Position numbers and translations under genes: made by a program. Below, piece by piece: positions 1-11,900 of a stretch of DNA of 64,000 nucleotides. The notes below the pieces were generated by a model that saw only the letters and a program-made list of their open reading frames with translations, did not search any database and was not told the DNA's origin. Origin of the DNA: Schistosoma haematobium (taxonomy: Eukaryota > Platyhelminthes > Trematoda > Strigeidida > Schistosomatidae); assembly GCF_000699445.3 (NCBI RefSeq), contig NC_067196.1, positions 43,367,806 to 43,431,805 of the forward strand. Direction: 5' to 3'. Within the stretch, counting starts at the first letter, position 1. Each line of letters starts with the position of its first letter.

Positions 1-3000
1 TCACAAGTTATAAATCCATGGTTTGGATAGTGTATACAAATAGCTGCAATTAAAATTACACATTCAAACTACAGTAATAAAAGCTGTAGGAAAATGTGAA
101 TTACAGATTAGCAGATATACCATTCTCCAAAAATGTGAAATGAGAAATGAAATCCATGTTATCTATAGCCTTACTGAAATTTCCATCTACTTTTAAAGTT
201 TGTAGAGGGGATATGTTTGACTTGGTAAATACTTTTTGTCAAAAATTAACTTCGATTATGTTAATATTGAAACTAAAACATATTTCTGTGCTCACCTGTG
301 ACTTTGATCGACGTGTAACCACAACTTTCTTTAAAGAGGTTCCTAAGAAGTGACAATTCTGTTTTATTATCGAAGAGTTTGTGTAAATTGACTGTTAATT
401 CATGTCATGCTAGAATGTACAAGAAAGCAACTATTAATCAGCATCCGATTGAAAAATGTCAATTTATTTCTAGTGAAACATAAATGTTAGTCAGCCTGTA
501 GGTTGACATCACAGGCTCCTGAGATGAATAACGTGAAAAGGTTCTTTTCAAATTGATTAACAGGAGATATGCTTACAGTACTTCACTAGAATCCCAAATA
601 CTATTCTCTAGGTTGACCCGCTTCAATCTGATATTAGTTCTAAATAACTTATTCCATCTAATTTCTAAACTATGCAATAGTCAATTAATCAAGTCTAAAA
701 AAAATTCAAAAATCTAGTATATCAGTTATGTTATTGAACTATTCTAATAATTGATGATATGTTCAATTTTCATTTCTTTTGAAGATACAAAACAAACGAC
801 TTGGTTACCAACCGGTTACATGTAATAATATGTTTACCTTGCTTACGTAAGACCAAGTTATACTAATGTAAAGAAGTATAGAGGAACTATCAGTAGACTA
901 TCCAAAGAAAGCAGACAAAGTTAATGGAGGTGGAGGCAAGTGAAGTGGGCTGAGGGTGGGGAGTAGATAGGGCTAAGACAGAATAAAAAGTCAGTCAATG
1001 AGAAAATGAAGAAAAGAACCATTAATCATCTCATTGTTCAAGTAAATGAAAGACGCAGGAAAAATAAGTCAAACAGTCAAAATTGTTTATGACAACTACT
1101 AGTCTATTATTAATACCAGAAAGATGATTGTCTTGATTAGTCCATTCTGTATTATACCACTAAATAGTTAGTTAAGTGTTACATAACAACAGTGTAGTTA
1201 AATAACACTTTGAACCATCATATATCCAAATCACGTAATACATATATTCAATAGACATATATGTTAAATTATGCATATCCCTTAATAACTAAGATAATAA
1301 ACTCTGTGAAATGAGAACTTATCATTTGTGAACCAGAAATAACTGCTTTGATGAACATTTAAATATTAAATGTATTTCTAATGTATAAGTGGTTATATTT
1401 AAATGAATAGTGGCCATATTTGTCGATGTATTATTATTATTGTTATTTAATATCTACTGTGTCCATCGAAAATATAATTTTCATTCTTGGTAAATTGGTG
1501 ATTATGGAACAGAGTATATTTCAAAGATGAGAAATCGGAATAGTAAGTTATTTAAAGTAATCAAAAATCATTCCATTTTATTTAGACAGTCATTAGTACT
1601 CCTCTCATTTTATCATCTTCAAATTGACTGAAATATTAAAGCAGCAATTCAATGAAAGAACTTTGGTACTATTGAATTAGAAATATATAATTCAGAAAAG
1701 AAAATATAAATTCATCACAACCGTTGTGGATGAGAAATGAAAATATTGAAGAACTTAAACCGATTCCAGATAGGAATTATTAACGTTTCACTTAATGTTG
1801 GTGAACAATCGAGAATTACTGTTTGGAGATTTTTATTGATCTGTAATTTTTTGACATAATAATTATTTATTGTAGAATAGGGAACTGAATATAAACCTCT
1901 TTTACTTTATTGTTGAGATGAAGTCATGTAAATTGGGTAATATTCAGAAGTTAACGATTCTATAATACAATACAGTTATCCATAATTTTAGGTTTTATCA
2001 TAAAATCTGGCTGTATTAAAACAATTTATATAATGTTTCGTACTTATGTCAAAATAATTAGTTTCCAATAACCTAATGATGTCTTTGAATGAAATAATTG
2101 GAAATTGTAGAACACAGTTCCTTGGTAGTCCTGAGCTTTCGATAGCTTTTGACATCATTTTGCAGTGTAAATTATTTTTTACGTACAAATTGTTTAGTAT
2201 AACATAGAGATTGTAACCAAACAATTACATGTAGGAAATAGATATTATTCAACATATTTCAACAAGATTAAGTAATAAATCATCGTCAGCTTAGTTAAGT
2301 TTGTAGGTTAGTTTTACTTATCTAAGATACTTCATATTTAGGGTTAAACTTCGCATTAGACTTCATAATAAAGATAGAAAACAAGTAAATAACTGAAGAA
2401 CTACTTAATTGGCACGAAGAAAACTTTTCTCTTCCATACTTAATCCACTAATTTAAAAGAAATTATTTAAAAACATTAGGCATGAGAATCAAATCAAAAG
2501 TGTAAAACAGTTGTTTCATATTATAGTACCCAATAACTTCCGTAAAATAGGACTAATTCTTTACGATTTCATGAATTCACCCATTGTCATTTATTAGAGG
2601 AAAACATACTTAAAGTTCCATACCTGAATCTACAGTTATAATGTATCAAAATGGCTTTTTAGGTTCCTTATTTTTACTAAAACCCTAATTTCATTGCATT
2701 TTACCCTTTGATTACAGGAGCTTATGATTTTGTTCAGAATGACAATAAAAGCTACTCAATTTAATTCATTTGACTCAAAGTACCCCAAAAGCACTAAAAA
2801 CTATTCATTTTAATTCGATGTCTACATAAATACGTCATTTCTTTCACTGTTAATTTAGAATTATTTTTCTACTAACTTCTAATTTTTACATTAATTAAAG
2901 AAGAACAACATTGTTTAACTAGAATCAATCTGTTTCATTAAGTGCATAATTCAAATGTCATCTTAAAGCCCTTATATGTTGCTGCCAAATATGTGCTTGT

Positions 3001-6000
3001 TAATGACCAATTTTCTAGTCCTAGTAAACCCCCGTGACCAGCAGAGTTTAATCATATCCTGTAGGAACTACTTATACAATATTAAACATGCATACAATCG
3101 AATACCAAGTCAATGTTCCAGAAGTTAGTTTTTCACAGACTGAACTAAAGTTCTTAAGTGGTGTCGTTGTTAATAAGGAATGTTGAATAATCCTTTTCCA
3201 GAAAAAATTGATCTTTTAGTGCGACCTAGTTTTCAACAGTTGTTTAACTAAGATCAGTCCATGGTCTTAACTATCAAGTTAAATAATCTCCATTAATCCC
3301 ATTACATAGCAGTATTTTGTACATTTTGAAAAGAAGAATGAATAAAATTCTATACTTATTATAATAGAGGAATGAAGTTCGCTCTTGAATCATTTTTTTG
3401 TCGTCAAGGGCTTTATTAAATTGTTCAGTCATATATTCTTGTATCTTTTTTAGTCATATTAACAATATAATCATCTTATTTTTTGAAAGGAAAAAGATGT
3501 TTTATTCATAATTGTTTCTTTTTAAAAATGAATTGATTTATTGAAAACCGATGTCTGAAAACTTGATTTTAGTTAAGTGTTCAATTAAGTTAATGTAAAT
3601 CAGTTGATTTTTTTTTCAAAGTTTTAAAAGATGGTTGAGGATGGGAACAGAGAAGTAGTAGTAGAGATATTAGTAGGGATGTATGGAAAATAAGAATAGT
3701 AACCATATTCGACAAAAACTAGTTTTATTAAATGGAAATATTTCTTATTGACAATTTTAACAAACAATTTTTAAATGGATACAAGAAATTTCTTAGATTA
3801 TAAGATAATGGAATTTACATTTTGTTCATAAAGACAATATTTTCATTGTTTATATTATAATTAGTGATGATGTTAACTGATTATGAAGGCAGAAGCCGTT
3901 AGTTACGATAATGTCACCTTTATTATGTTCAAGTTTCGTTACTTTATTATTCAATCTACGAACAAGATGTGGTTATTGATCAAAATCACTTTACAAACTG
4001 GACAAATACAATTACAGTGTAGTAGTTAAGAGTGATTATAATACATTGACAGTAAGTAGTGAATACTTTATAATCTCTTGGCAGTGTATTACACGCTATG
4101 GCTTTCAAACAAGGAACGCAGAATTTCTTTAGGTTTAGTCACACTTCACCAGAATCACCTTACAAGATCTATACAGTAAAATGTATAAGCTCAAAAGCAT
4201 CAGGATACCTTAGCAACTAAACAGTTTAAGCCTAAACTCCATATGTGAAGGCAGAATGTAAATTCTCCCATTCTTCCATGAATTTTACATCCTTTTTTAG
4301 TGTGTATCTTATTGTTTTTAAACATTTTATTCACTAATCAATAGTCTTTTAAAATTTTTCATAATTATTATCCAGTAGTTATTATCACTTTTAAGTTTTC
4401 ATTTCTTCTTCACGTCTGTTAAATGAACAATGATCTTTTATATTTTTGATTTGTGTTTTATATTTAGACTCCTAAGAAACGTTTTTGTGTTACCTAAAAG
4501 ATCTAAGCACATTATGATGTAATTTTTTTCTTCTGTTCAATAGGTTAAAATAATTTTTCGATTATTATACATAATAGTGCACAACGTTAGTAAATGATAT
4601 AATGAAAAATCACGTCTCTTCCTTAAAACTGCATTTCTTCCTAAATAACATAAAGGATATCTACTTTATACTTTTAAGCCTTAAAAATATCTGGATTAGT
4701 TATGGTTTCGCTATAGTTATTCATTTATCATCAGTGTATCTCACAAAATATTGATATACTGTATAACATGAACAGTGAAAACCTAAAAGTTTGTAGAATC
4801 ATCTCAACGTTGAGTATAAGAAAATTAATTTTAATGAAAATCTCAAATGTTATAAAACATTCTATAAATGTGTCATTAAATACTAACAATAACTCACTGT
4901 ATTATCTAACTATGAAAAGAGATTAGTTTCTTTTTAAATAGGAATTTATTGATAACATCTTTGATGTGAATAAACCAAAACACTAAATTTCAATCTCTAT
5001 TCAATTAACTTTTTACATACATTGAAATGGAGATCGAAGAAGGATGTTAATGTTTATCTGTATGTAGGTATATATATAGATATAACATTTGATTTCAAAT
5101 TTCCCGAGTAACACATTATTACTCCTTTATTTTATCGCTTTATTCTAAAAGCAGGAAGAAATGAATCAGCCATTAAAATGAGTAAACAACAACAACGATA
5201 GCAATGATAGCAATGATGATAACAATTTTATTTCTATTAATAAACAGAATTCATTAAATGAAATAAACAAAGTAGATAGAATCATAAAAAAAGATAATGG
5301 AAATAACTTCTATGAAACATTATGAGTTAAAGAATTATACATTAAAGGATGACATTTTTAAGATTAAATTTTATCTTATCGATTATAAAATTTAAGAAAA
5401 TTAATTCGATACTCATTCTGATATTTTTGTATTTTTTTTTTTACAAAAAAAAAGACAAAGTTTTTAAAGCCTCATTTATAAATTAAAGTCAAAATATATA
5501 TTCAATATTACCTTTTAATAGAAATTAAAAATATGAATACTGTTGTGATGTTTTCATCCTTTTTTTCTTTTTCTTTTTGGTGTTGTTGTTGTTGTTTTTG
5601 TTTGATTTCTTGCTTAGATTAACTACTCGTCTCAAATGGTAATTAATAAGATAAAACACTATTTCTATTTTGAATAGCTTATCCTATGAATCTTTACTTC
5701 TTTTTTTTACGACACATATTATCGAATATATATATATATATATATATATGTACTTTTGTTTCTATGTACAATGACAAAAGCAAGCCGAATAAAATATGAA
5801 TTAGTTAATATAACTTGAGAGTTATAGAGTTGTATATTTTCAGAGTAACAAAAAATAGCAGTAAAACATTCAAAATTAAATAGTTTCATATAAAATATGA
5901 GATGCGATTGGGAGAGAAATAATAATAATAACTAACATTTATTAATATGCATATTATCCTTCCAGTGATATGTATGTATATATGCATAAGTATATATACA

Positions 6001-8363
6001 TATATAATACAGTTTCTATAAAAATCGTTTGTTTCCATTGAATAAACTTCTTATCAATTCTGTGTTGTGAAGTAAAATAAAAAAACTATCAAGTTATTAC
6101 TGTTCTTTTTTTTAATTTTTTTTATCTTAACATTTTAGTAAGTTTTCAATAGTACTACAACTATCACTACTACTACTACTGCTATTACGAGTAGCATTAA
6201 TGAAGCCAAATAAGTATATTAATCTGTTTTATCAAGTCTAAGATTTATTAAATTGATATCGGATAATGCGAAGTTTGTGACTGTTTTTTTTTCAAAAACA
6301 AACTCTGCTTTATTTCTAAGTAATTTTTAGACTTTAAAAAATAATCAAATAATATAAACCAATTTATAATGCATGATAGATGCCGGTAGTTTCCCGATAA
6401 CGTACAAGTGCTTGTTTTTCTATACAATTATAAACATTTTATGAAGACTTACAATAACGGTATGATTAAATAATGATTGACTAATGTCAAAACTCTCTAC
6501 CACTAAGTTTTGTTGTTAATATTTAAAGGTAATGAAACGCTTTTTTAGAAGCTCAATGGGTTTATGTTTTATTTTTAATTCCTACGAGGATATAATGTCT
6601 GTACAATGCTAAGACGACACAAAGGACAAACAGAAAACAACTGTCCATCATTTTATATTTAATAATTCTAAGACATGACTATTCATATCGTAAGCTTTAA
6701 CAATAATTTAAAGATTTTGTATTATTTATTAAGATATATTCAGTTGATAAAACTAAACGCCTAGATTAGAAATGGTACTTCTCATAATTAAAACTTTTGA
6801 TCAGTACTTAATCATTAGTAGCCAGCAGGGAACACATACTTAGTTAATCAATTTAGTTAAATTCACGTTTAAAAAAATAGTTAAAGATGAAAAACTAATA
6901 TCGTTTTTGAGAACTTTATGTCAAACCAGACTTCATAATTCAATAAGCGGTATGTGATATTTGTATCACAAGTGGTCTAAAAAAATCTAACATGAATTTA
7001 CACATAAATGGTATTCGTTGAGGATATTCATCAAACATATAACCAATTAGACCCACGATTCATTGCACAAATATGTTGTTCAAAACTAGAACTTTTCAGT
7101 CATATGCACATATTCATATCAGAAATTGAAATAAAAATTTTTATACCTTGCCAAACATATGTTTCTTTTGAAACAATGAATTAGATTGTCGATTTCATAT
7201 CTTCCCATTAAACTAACCTCCATACAAGCCTCATCAAAAGTGGATTTACTTCATCCTTCATCATTGAATTTCTACCATATCATTTCGTTTGATTAAAGCT
7301 TAAACATTTAATATAAGTTTTCACTGGGTTCTTGATCCAAATAAAATACTACTGATTAATCAGTTCTGCATTATTATTATTACATGAAATAATGTCATGT
7401 GCTTTCATTGTGTAACAATCTAGTCTAAGTAACATTTTGGCTACATTATATTAGACACAAATGACATTTTAATCAAATCACCAGTGTTTATATATATACA
7501 TATGTATCAATTCATCAACATTGAAAATATCATTTTCATTTAAGTTATAGAACATTTTTTTTAAAAAATAGTTGCTATAGCAATAGAGACATTTAATTTT
7601 GTTAAATATCTAATAACTTTATGTTTTTTTTAAAATAATTTTAACAAAAATCCTTTAAATAACCAATATAATTTTACACATTGTGATTATTCAACTTAAT
7701 TCATTGAAATGGTTAATAATATAATTCATTGTTTGTCTGATTATTGTGTGACGTAATATGGTAGAATGATTTATTTTGTAATAATGAATTTGGCATTTTG
7801 TCATCATTTGTGCTACATAGAAATAATAAAAAAAGTTTTATTTCTTGATTTTAAATTAAATAATAAGGCATCTTATGGCATAGTTACAAAACTCCTGTTA
7901 ATACTATTTACTATTCAATAAAGTATTATAAATGAGATGATCAAAAGAATTATTGACAAGGATTTTAGAAATTCATTTACTCTTGGCAATTATTTTTGAA
8001 TCAATGTAAAATAATCCCCCTACACTCAAGATATATATTCTGGCAATCAAAGTTTAATGTGTAACACATTTCACGTTTTAGAACTACTAATATAATGCTA
8101 AAATAGAATTCAACAGTCTAAAACCCTCTCTTTAGGTATTTGAACTCAAAAAAATTGGAGAATAGACCATTTTTCAATCCTTATCTAGTCTTTTAATGTG
8201 AAATAACGTTTGGTAAGATAAGTTTCAATCACATACTTCAATAGTTTCATATTTTATCTTAGCAGTTTAATATTGTTTTTTATTTATTCTACATTTTTAC
8301 TCATATTTTCATTAAGTACATCTCTTGCGTAAAACCATCCTACTTATTGAATATGGTATCAAC
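1..8363. other. Gene-less AT-rich region
   Basis: No exon or repeat family could be supported here. The stretch is strongly AT-rich with stop codons in every frame. It contains a purine-rich tract near 900-1010, a T-run and A-run cluster near 5430-5455, and a TA microsatellite around 5727-5749 with further ATATAT tracts near 5975-6005. The longest open frames (147-353 plus, 1988-2224 minus) have no recognisable domain. Confidence 0.6.
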
Positions 8364-8660
8364 CAGGTCTGTTATGAGATAGTAACTTACTGATGACATT
8401 GGTGAACGGTGGTGCAAATTCGTGGATTAGTTGAAGTTAGGTATTAACACCTTTGGATGCCGGTTGGTTCAGTTGTCTAGTGGTTAGGCGGTCGCGCACC
8501 AAACAAATAAGTTCAAATCTCGCGGGGTGGTATCGTGGATGAGCACTACTCAGGAGTCCCATACTAGGAAGAGATAGCCGTCCAGTGCTTCCAGGTTTTT
8601 CATTATGGTCTAGATTCAATTGACTCATGAACTCAACTACTGAAATTACTATAATAACCA
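8364..8660 (+). repeat. tRNA-headed hammerhead SINE, nearly complete copy
   Basis: This is one copy of the commonest short repeat in the window. In order it has a leader (TCTGTTATGAGATAGTAAC), a tRNA-like head with an A-box-like stretch (GTCTAGTGGTTAGGCGG) and a B-box-like stretch (AAGTTCAAATCTCGCGG), a hammerhead-like segment, and a tail ending near CTCATGAACTCAACTACTG. The core C-U-G-A is mutated to C-T-C-A and the GAAA strand is altered, so this ribozyme should be dead. The segment order resembles the schistosome Sm-alpha group. Ends are approximate. Confidence 0.75.
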
Positions 8661-9689
8661 AAAGTTTCAGGTGAAACACATTCGGATAATATAACCATTA
8701 CACTTAGGATAATTTTAATTAGACCAGATTAAGCATAAGAATTTTTGCATGTTAAAGATGAATTATTCACATTACAGTGTATAGCATTGGAATGATCTCA
8801 TTAAATTAAAAAAAATCATTTACCGAATTCTAATTTGTTATAATGAATATATAATTTCACGAACCGCGAAATTATTATAATTTGTAAAGAAGAAAACTTT
8901 CATAGTAGAATGAGGTATATATCATAAGTTGCATATAGTCATATAGTCATCATAAAAATGATAAAATCCTAATGATAAACTAACTAGTTGGTTACACAGT
9001 AATCTTTCATTAACATATAGTTAAATGAATTAAACACATATCAGTTTAAGATAAACATAACAAATTCGAATAAGTAAATTACTTTTTACACTTTTCTTAG
9101 ATACTTCAGCAATATCACAGTTGATTTCAATTTGCGTGTACGTTCATTTCGAGAAATATTAATTCCCTAATAGTGAATAATTAGTGAATAATTAGTCCAA
9201 CAGAAAGTTGTAATTTGAATGTTTCTAACTCTAGCATTAGTGTATAATGAGTAGCCATATCAGAGAAAGGAACAATGTGTTTCAGCGGTTGTAAATAACT
9301 TGATGATAAGTGTAAACTAGAAAAAAAAGTAAATTAAGGGATTACCAACAAATAGTCTCAACCAGTTTAATATTTCAATAGTTGGAGTTTTCAGGAGTAA
9401 TTTCCATGTATATCATTTTACACTACTAATACTATGACCATTGATCAAATATACCAGCAATTTGAGTTATTCGTATAAATTAAGTTGTGTTAATTTATTT
9501 TAAGCAATAAAGATTTCAGAAAAATGAAGTCTAACGATCATCGGCATCGTATCTATACTAAAGTCTTGTTAAAGAAATCATCATTATATCTCTTAGTTTG
9601 CTTAGAAACTCAATTAATTGTAGATATTTGTTATTTCATTTTAAATTTTCTAAGCTAAGTTACATTTGAATTATTTTTTGATTGGCGTT

Positions 9690-10250
9690 CTTCTAGCGAG
9701 TAAGTTTTCTACGGGATGAGGTTGCTAACTCCATCCGCAAATCTCCCCATTTATCCGGGCCTGGGACCGGCAGTAGCCATAGAGGGGGTCCCTTTCAACC
9801 AACACCGAAATTAGAATTTTCATTACAACTGTATAGGGCGGAAACCTGGAGAACCACGAAAGCTAGAAGATACAAGTGTTTATTCACAGGTGTCTACGCT
9901 AAATACTTCGGATCTATTGGTCAGACACCATCAGCAACAACCTACTATGAGAGAGAACAAACCACATCTCAGCGGAGGAAGAAATCTGGAAAAATTGCTG
10001 GATTGGATAGGACACACATTGAGGAAAGCACCCAACTGTGTCACAAGGCAAGCCATCACTTGGAATCCTGAAGTCCAAAAGAGGAGAGGAAGACCAAAGA
10101 ACATATTACGCCAAGAAATGGAGACAGACATGAGAAGAATGAACAAGAACTGGATCGAACTAGAAAGGAAGGCCCAGGACAGAGTGGGATAGAGAATGCT
10201 GATCGGCGGCCTATGCTCCATTGGAAGTAACAGGCGTAAGTAAGTAGGTA
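9690..10250 (+). mobile_element. RTE-clade LINE fragment with inverted 5' part
   Basis: About 9690-9790 is the reverse complement of the 5' leader seen in the nearly full-length RTE element at 30850-33946; both contain the GGGACCGGCAGTA-type stretch next to TTTTCTACGGGATG. It is followed, in plus orientation, by the last 400 bp of the same element, encoding the C-terminal segment with [18 protein letters not shown] and RRGRPKN motifs. A stop follows QDRVG where the longer copy continues. The 3' end carries a GTAAGTAAG-like tail. The middle of the element (endonuclease and reverse transcriptase) is missing. This layout suits a 5' inversion by twin priming during target-primed reverse transcription. 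Confidence 0.75.
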
Positions 10251-10337
10251 AGTAAGTCACGTATTTTTGTCAGTTTTTTCTATTTTACGCTATCAGTTAG
10301 AAAGTTTCCTGGCTCATTCAGTTCAGGCATTTCAAAT

Positions 10338-10515
10338 TTTTGATTGGGATCATGAACCGATTGATGTTAGACCACCCCTCAGCAGTGCTGAGGGGTCCCA
10401 CAATAGGGCGAAGCGGCCGTCCAGTGCCTCCAGGTTTCCAACGGTGGTCTAACATCAATCGGTTCATGATCTCAATCAAAAACTTAATAATCTCCACAAC
10501 CCCTATACTAGTGAT
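10338..10515. repeat. Fold-back SINE pair, subfamily B
   Basis: A minus-strand SINE tail (10338-10375, ATCATGAACCGATTGATGTT) is followed directly by a plus-strand copy running to about 10515, ending in the reverse complement of the same tail. The junction holds a perfect inverted repeat of 10 + 1 + 10 nt (CCCCTCAGCA, g, TGCTGAGGGG) at the hammerhead stem I/core. The plus hammerhead reads CTGAGGG and GAAG, so core positions are lost. The tail (ACCGATTGATGTTAGACC) differs from the common subfamily. Confidence 0.75.
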
Positions 10516-10705
10516 CTCAACTTTCTATTTGTTCCGTTTTCAATGAATTGTTCAGTGTTAAATTCGCACTCTTATTTTAAATAACTATATGTTTCTTTTA
10601 CTGTAGGGAATTAGCTACGAAAGATTTCTGAAATTTGACTGCATAATTTCCCGTATAATATATTGTTTCTTTTCAACAATTCTAAAAATAATGATAATAA
10701 TGACT

Positions 10706-11900
10706 ATATAGGAGTGAAGGTGAATATTTTCGTCAGATTGATGGAGTTGCTATGGGTAGTCCGCTAGGACCATTACTAGCAGATGTGTTCATGGCACATG
10801 TTGAAAATCAGACTGATGAACTAATCGGAAAGATATATGGAGAGATATATGGACGATATCTTAGTTGTCTGTGAGAGAAAAGAGTATATGTACGGTTTAT
10901 TAAATAAACTCAACACTCTCCAAAACCATATTAGTCTCTCATGTGAAGAGGAGAAAAACGATCAGCTTCCCTTCCTAGATATACTCCTGAGTAGACAAGA
11001 AGATGGTTCAGTAAAGCGATCTATTTTTAGATAACCAACGTGGACAGATCAATATCTTAGTTATTATAGTTATTGCCCTGTGCAATACAAACGTGGTTTG
11101 ATAAGGTGTCTTTTCAACAGACTCGACCGTATTTGTACCAATGACGCCATTGATGATGATGATGTTAAGTTGTTAAATAAAACGTTAATAGAAAATAGCT
11201 ATCCTCTGAAATTCATAAATAGATGGAAAGTCCATGGTACAGCGAGACCTACTGTAGCCTCGGTAGAGAAAAAGCCTGTCTACATCACCTTACCATTCAG
11301 AGGTGATTCAAATAGCCTTTTATTGAAACAACGACTTAAATCAGTCATCAATAAAACCTATTGCGCAGCAAAGGTCATCGTCAAAGAAAGAACAAGGTGC
11401 ATGCTTCATTCAAAACTTCAAGTACATGGAAACGATTGCGTCACATCCCACTGTGTTTACCAATTTAAATGTGTGTGTGGTCACACATACATAGGGAGGA
11501 GCAATCGTGATCTCAACATTAGGGTGAGTGAACATGTACCCAAATGGCTTCAGAAACAAATACAATCAAGTGAACCGATAAGAGCAGAGGATAAACATCC
11601 ATCATCCTCTATTGCTAAACATATAATTGAAACAGGTCACAAGATTGATCTAAATTCAGCTTTTGTAGTGCTGTATAAAAGTGTAAAAGGGCGTATACTA
11701 AGGTTCATTGAAGCCTTAGCCATACGAAAATTCAAACCCCCTTTATGTGTTCAAAAACAGTTTGTTCTTACCTTAAACCTACCCTGGTAATATTGACTTA
11801 TTATCCAGAGTGATTAGGTTTCAAATTGTGTTCACATTATTATTATTATTACTCTTATCATTATCCTTATCTCCTCTTACCCCGTTTCCTGTCTAGTTGA
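10706..11900 (+). mobile_element. Penelope-like element, 5'-truncated and broken
   Basis: The reading frames show the end of a reverse transcriptase followed by a GIY-YIG endonuclease, the hallmark order of Penelope-like elements. RT motifs visible: DGVAMGSPLGPLLAD near 10735-10790, then after a frame change YMDDILVV near 10846. A stop at about 11032 separates this from an open frame at 11080-11790 (236 residues), whose second half contains VYQFKCVCGHTYIGRS and a following SEH, the endonuclease signature. The 5' RT motifs are absent. At least one frameshift and one stop break it, so it is a dead copy. About 100 bp of AT-rich 3' flank with ATT repeats may be its tail. Confidence 0.85.

Noticed and set aside
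147..353. 68-codon open frame on the plus strand
   Set aside because: No domain, no splice or promoter context, and length expected by chance in a 64-kb window.
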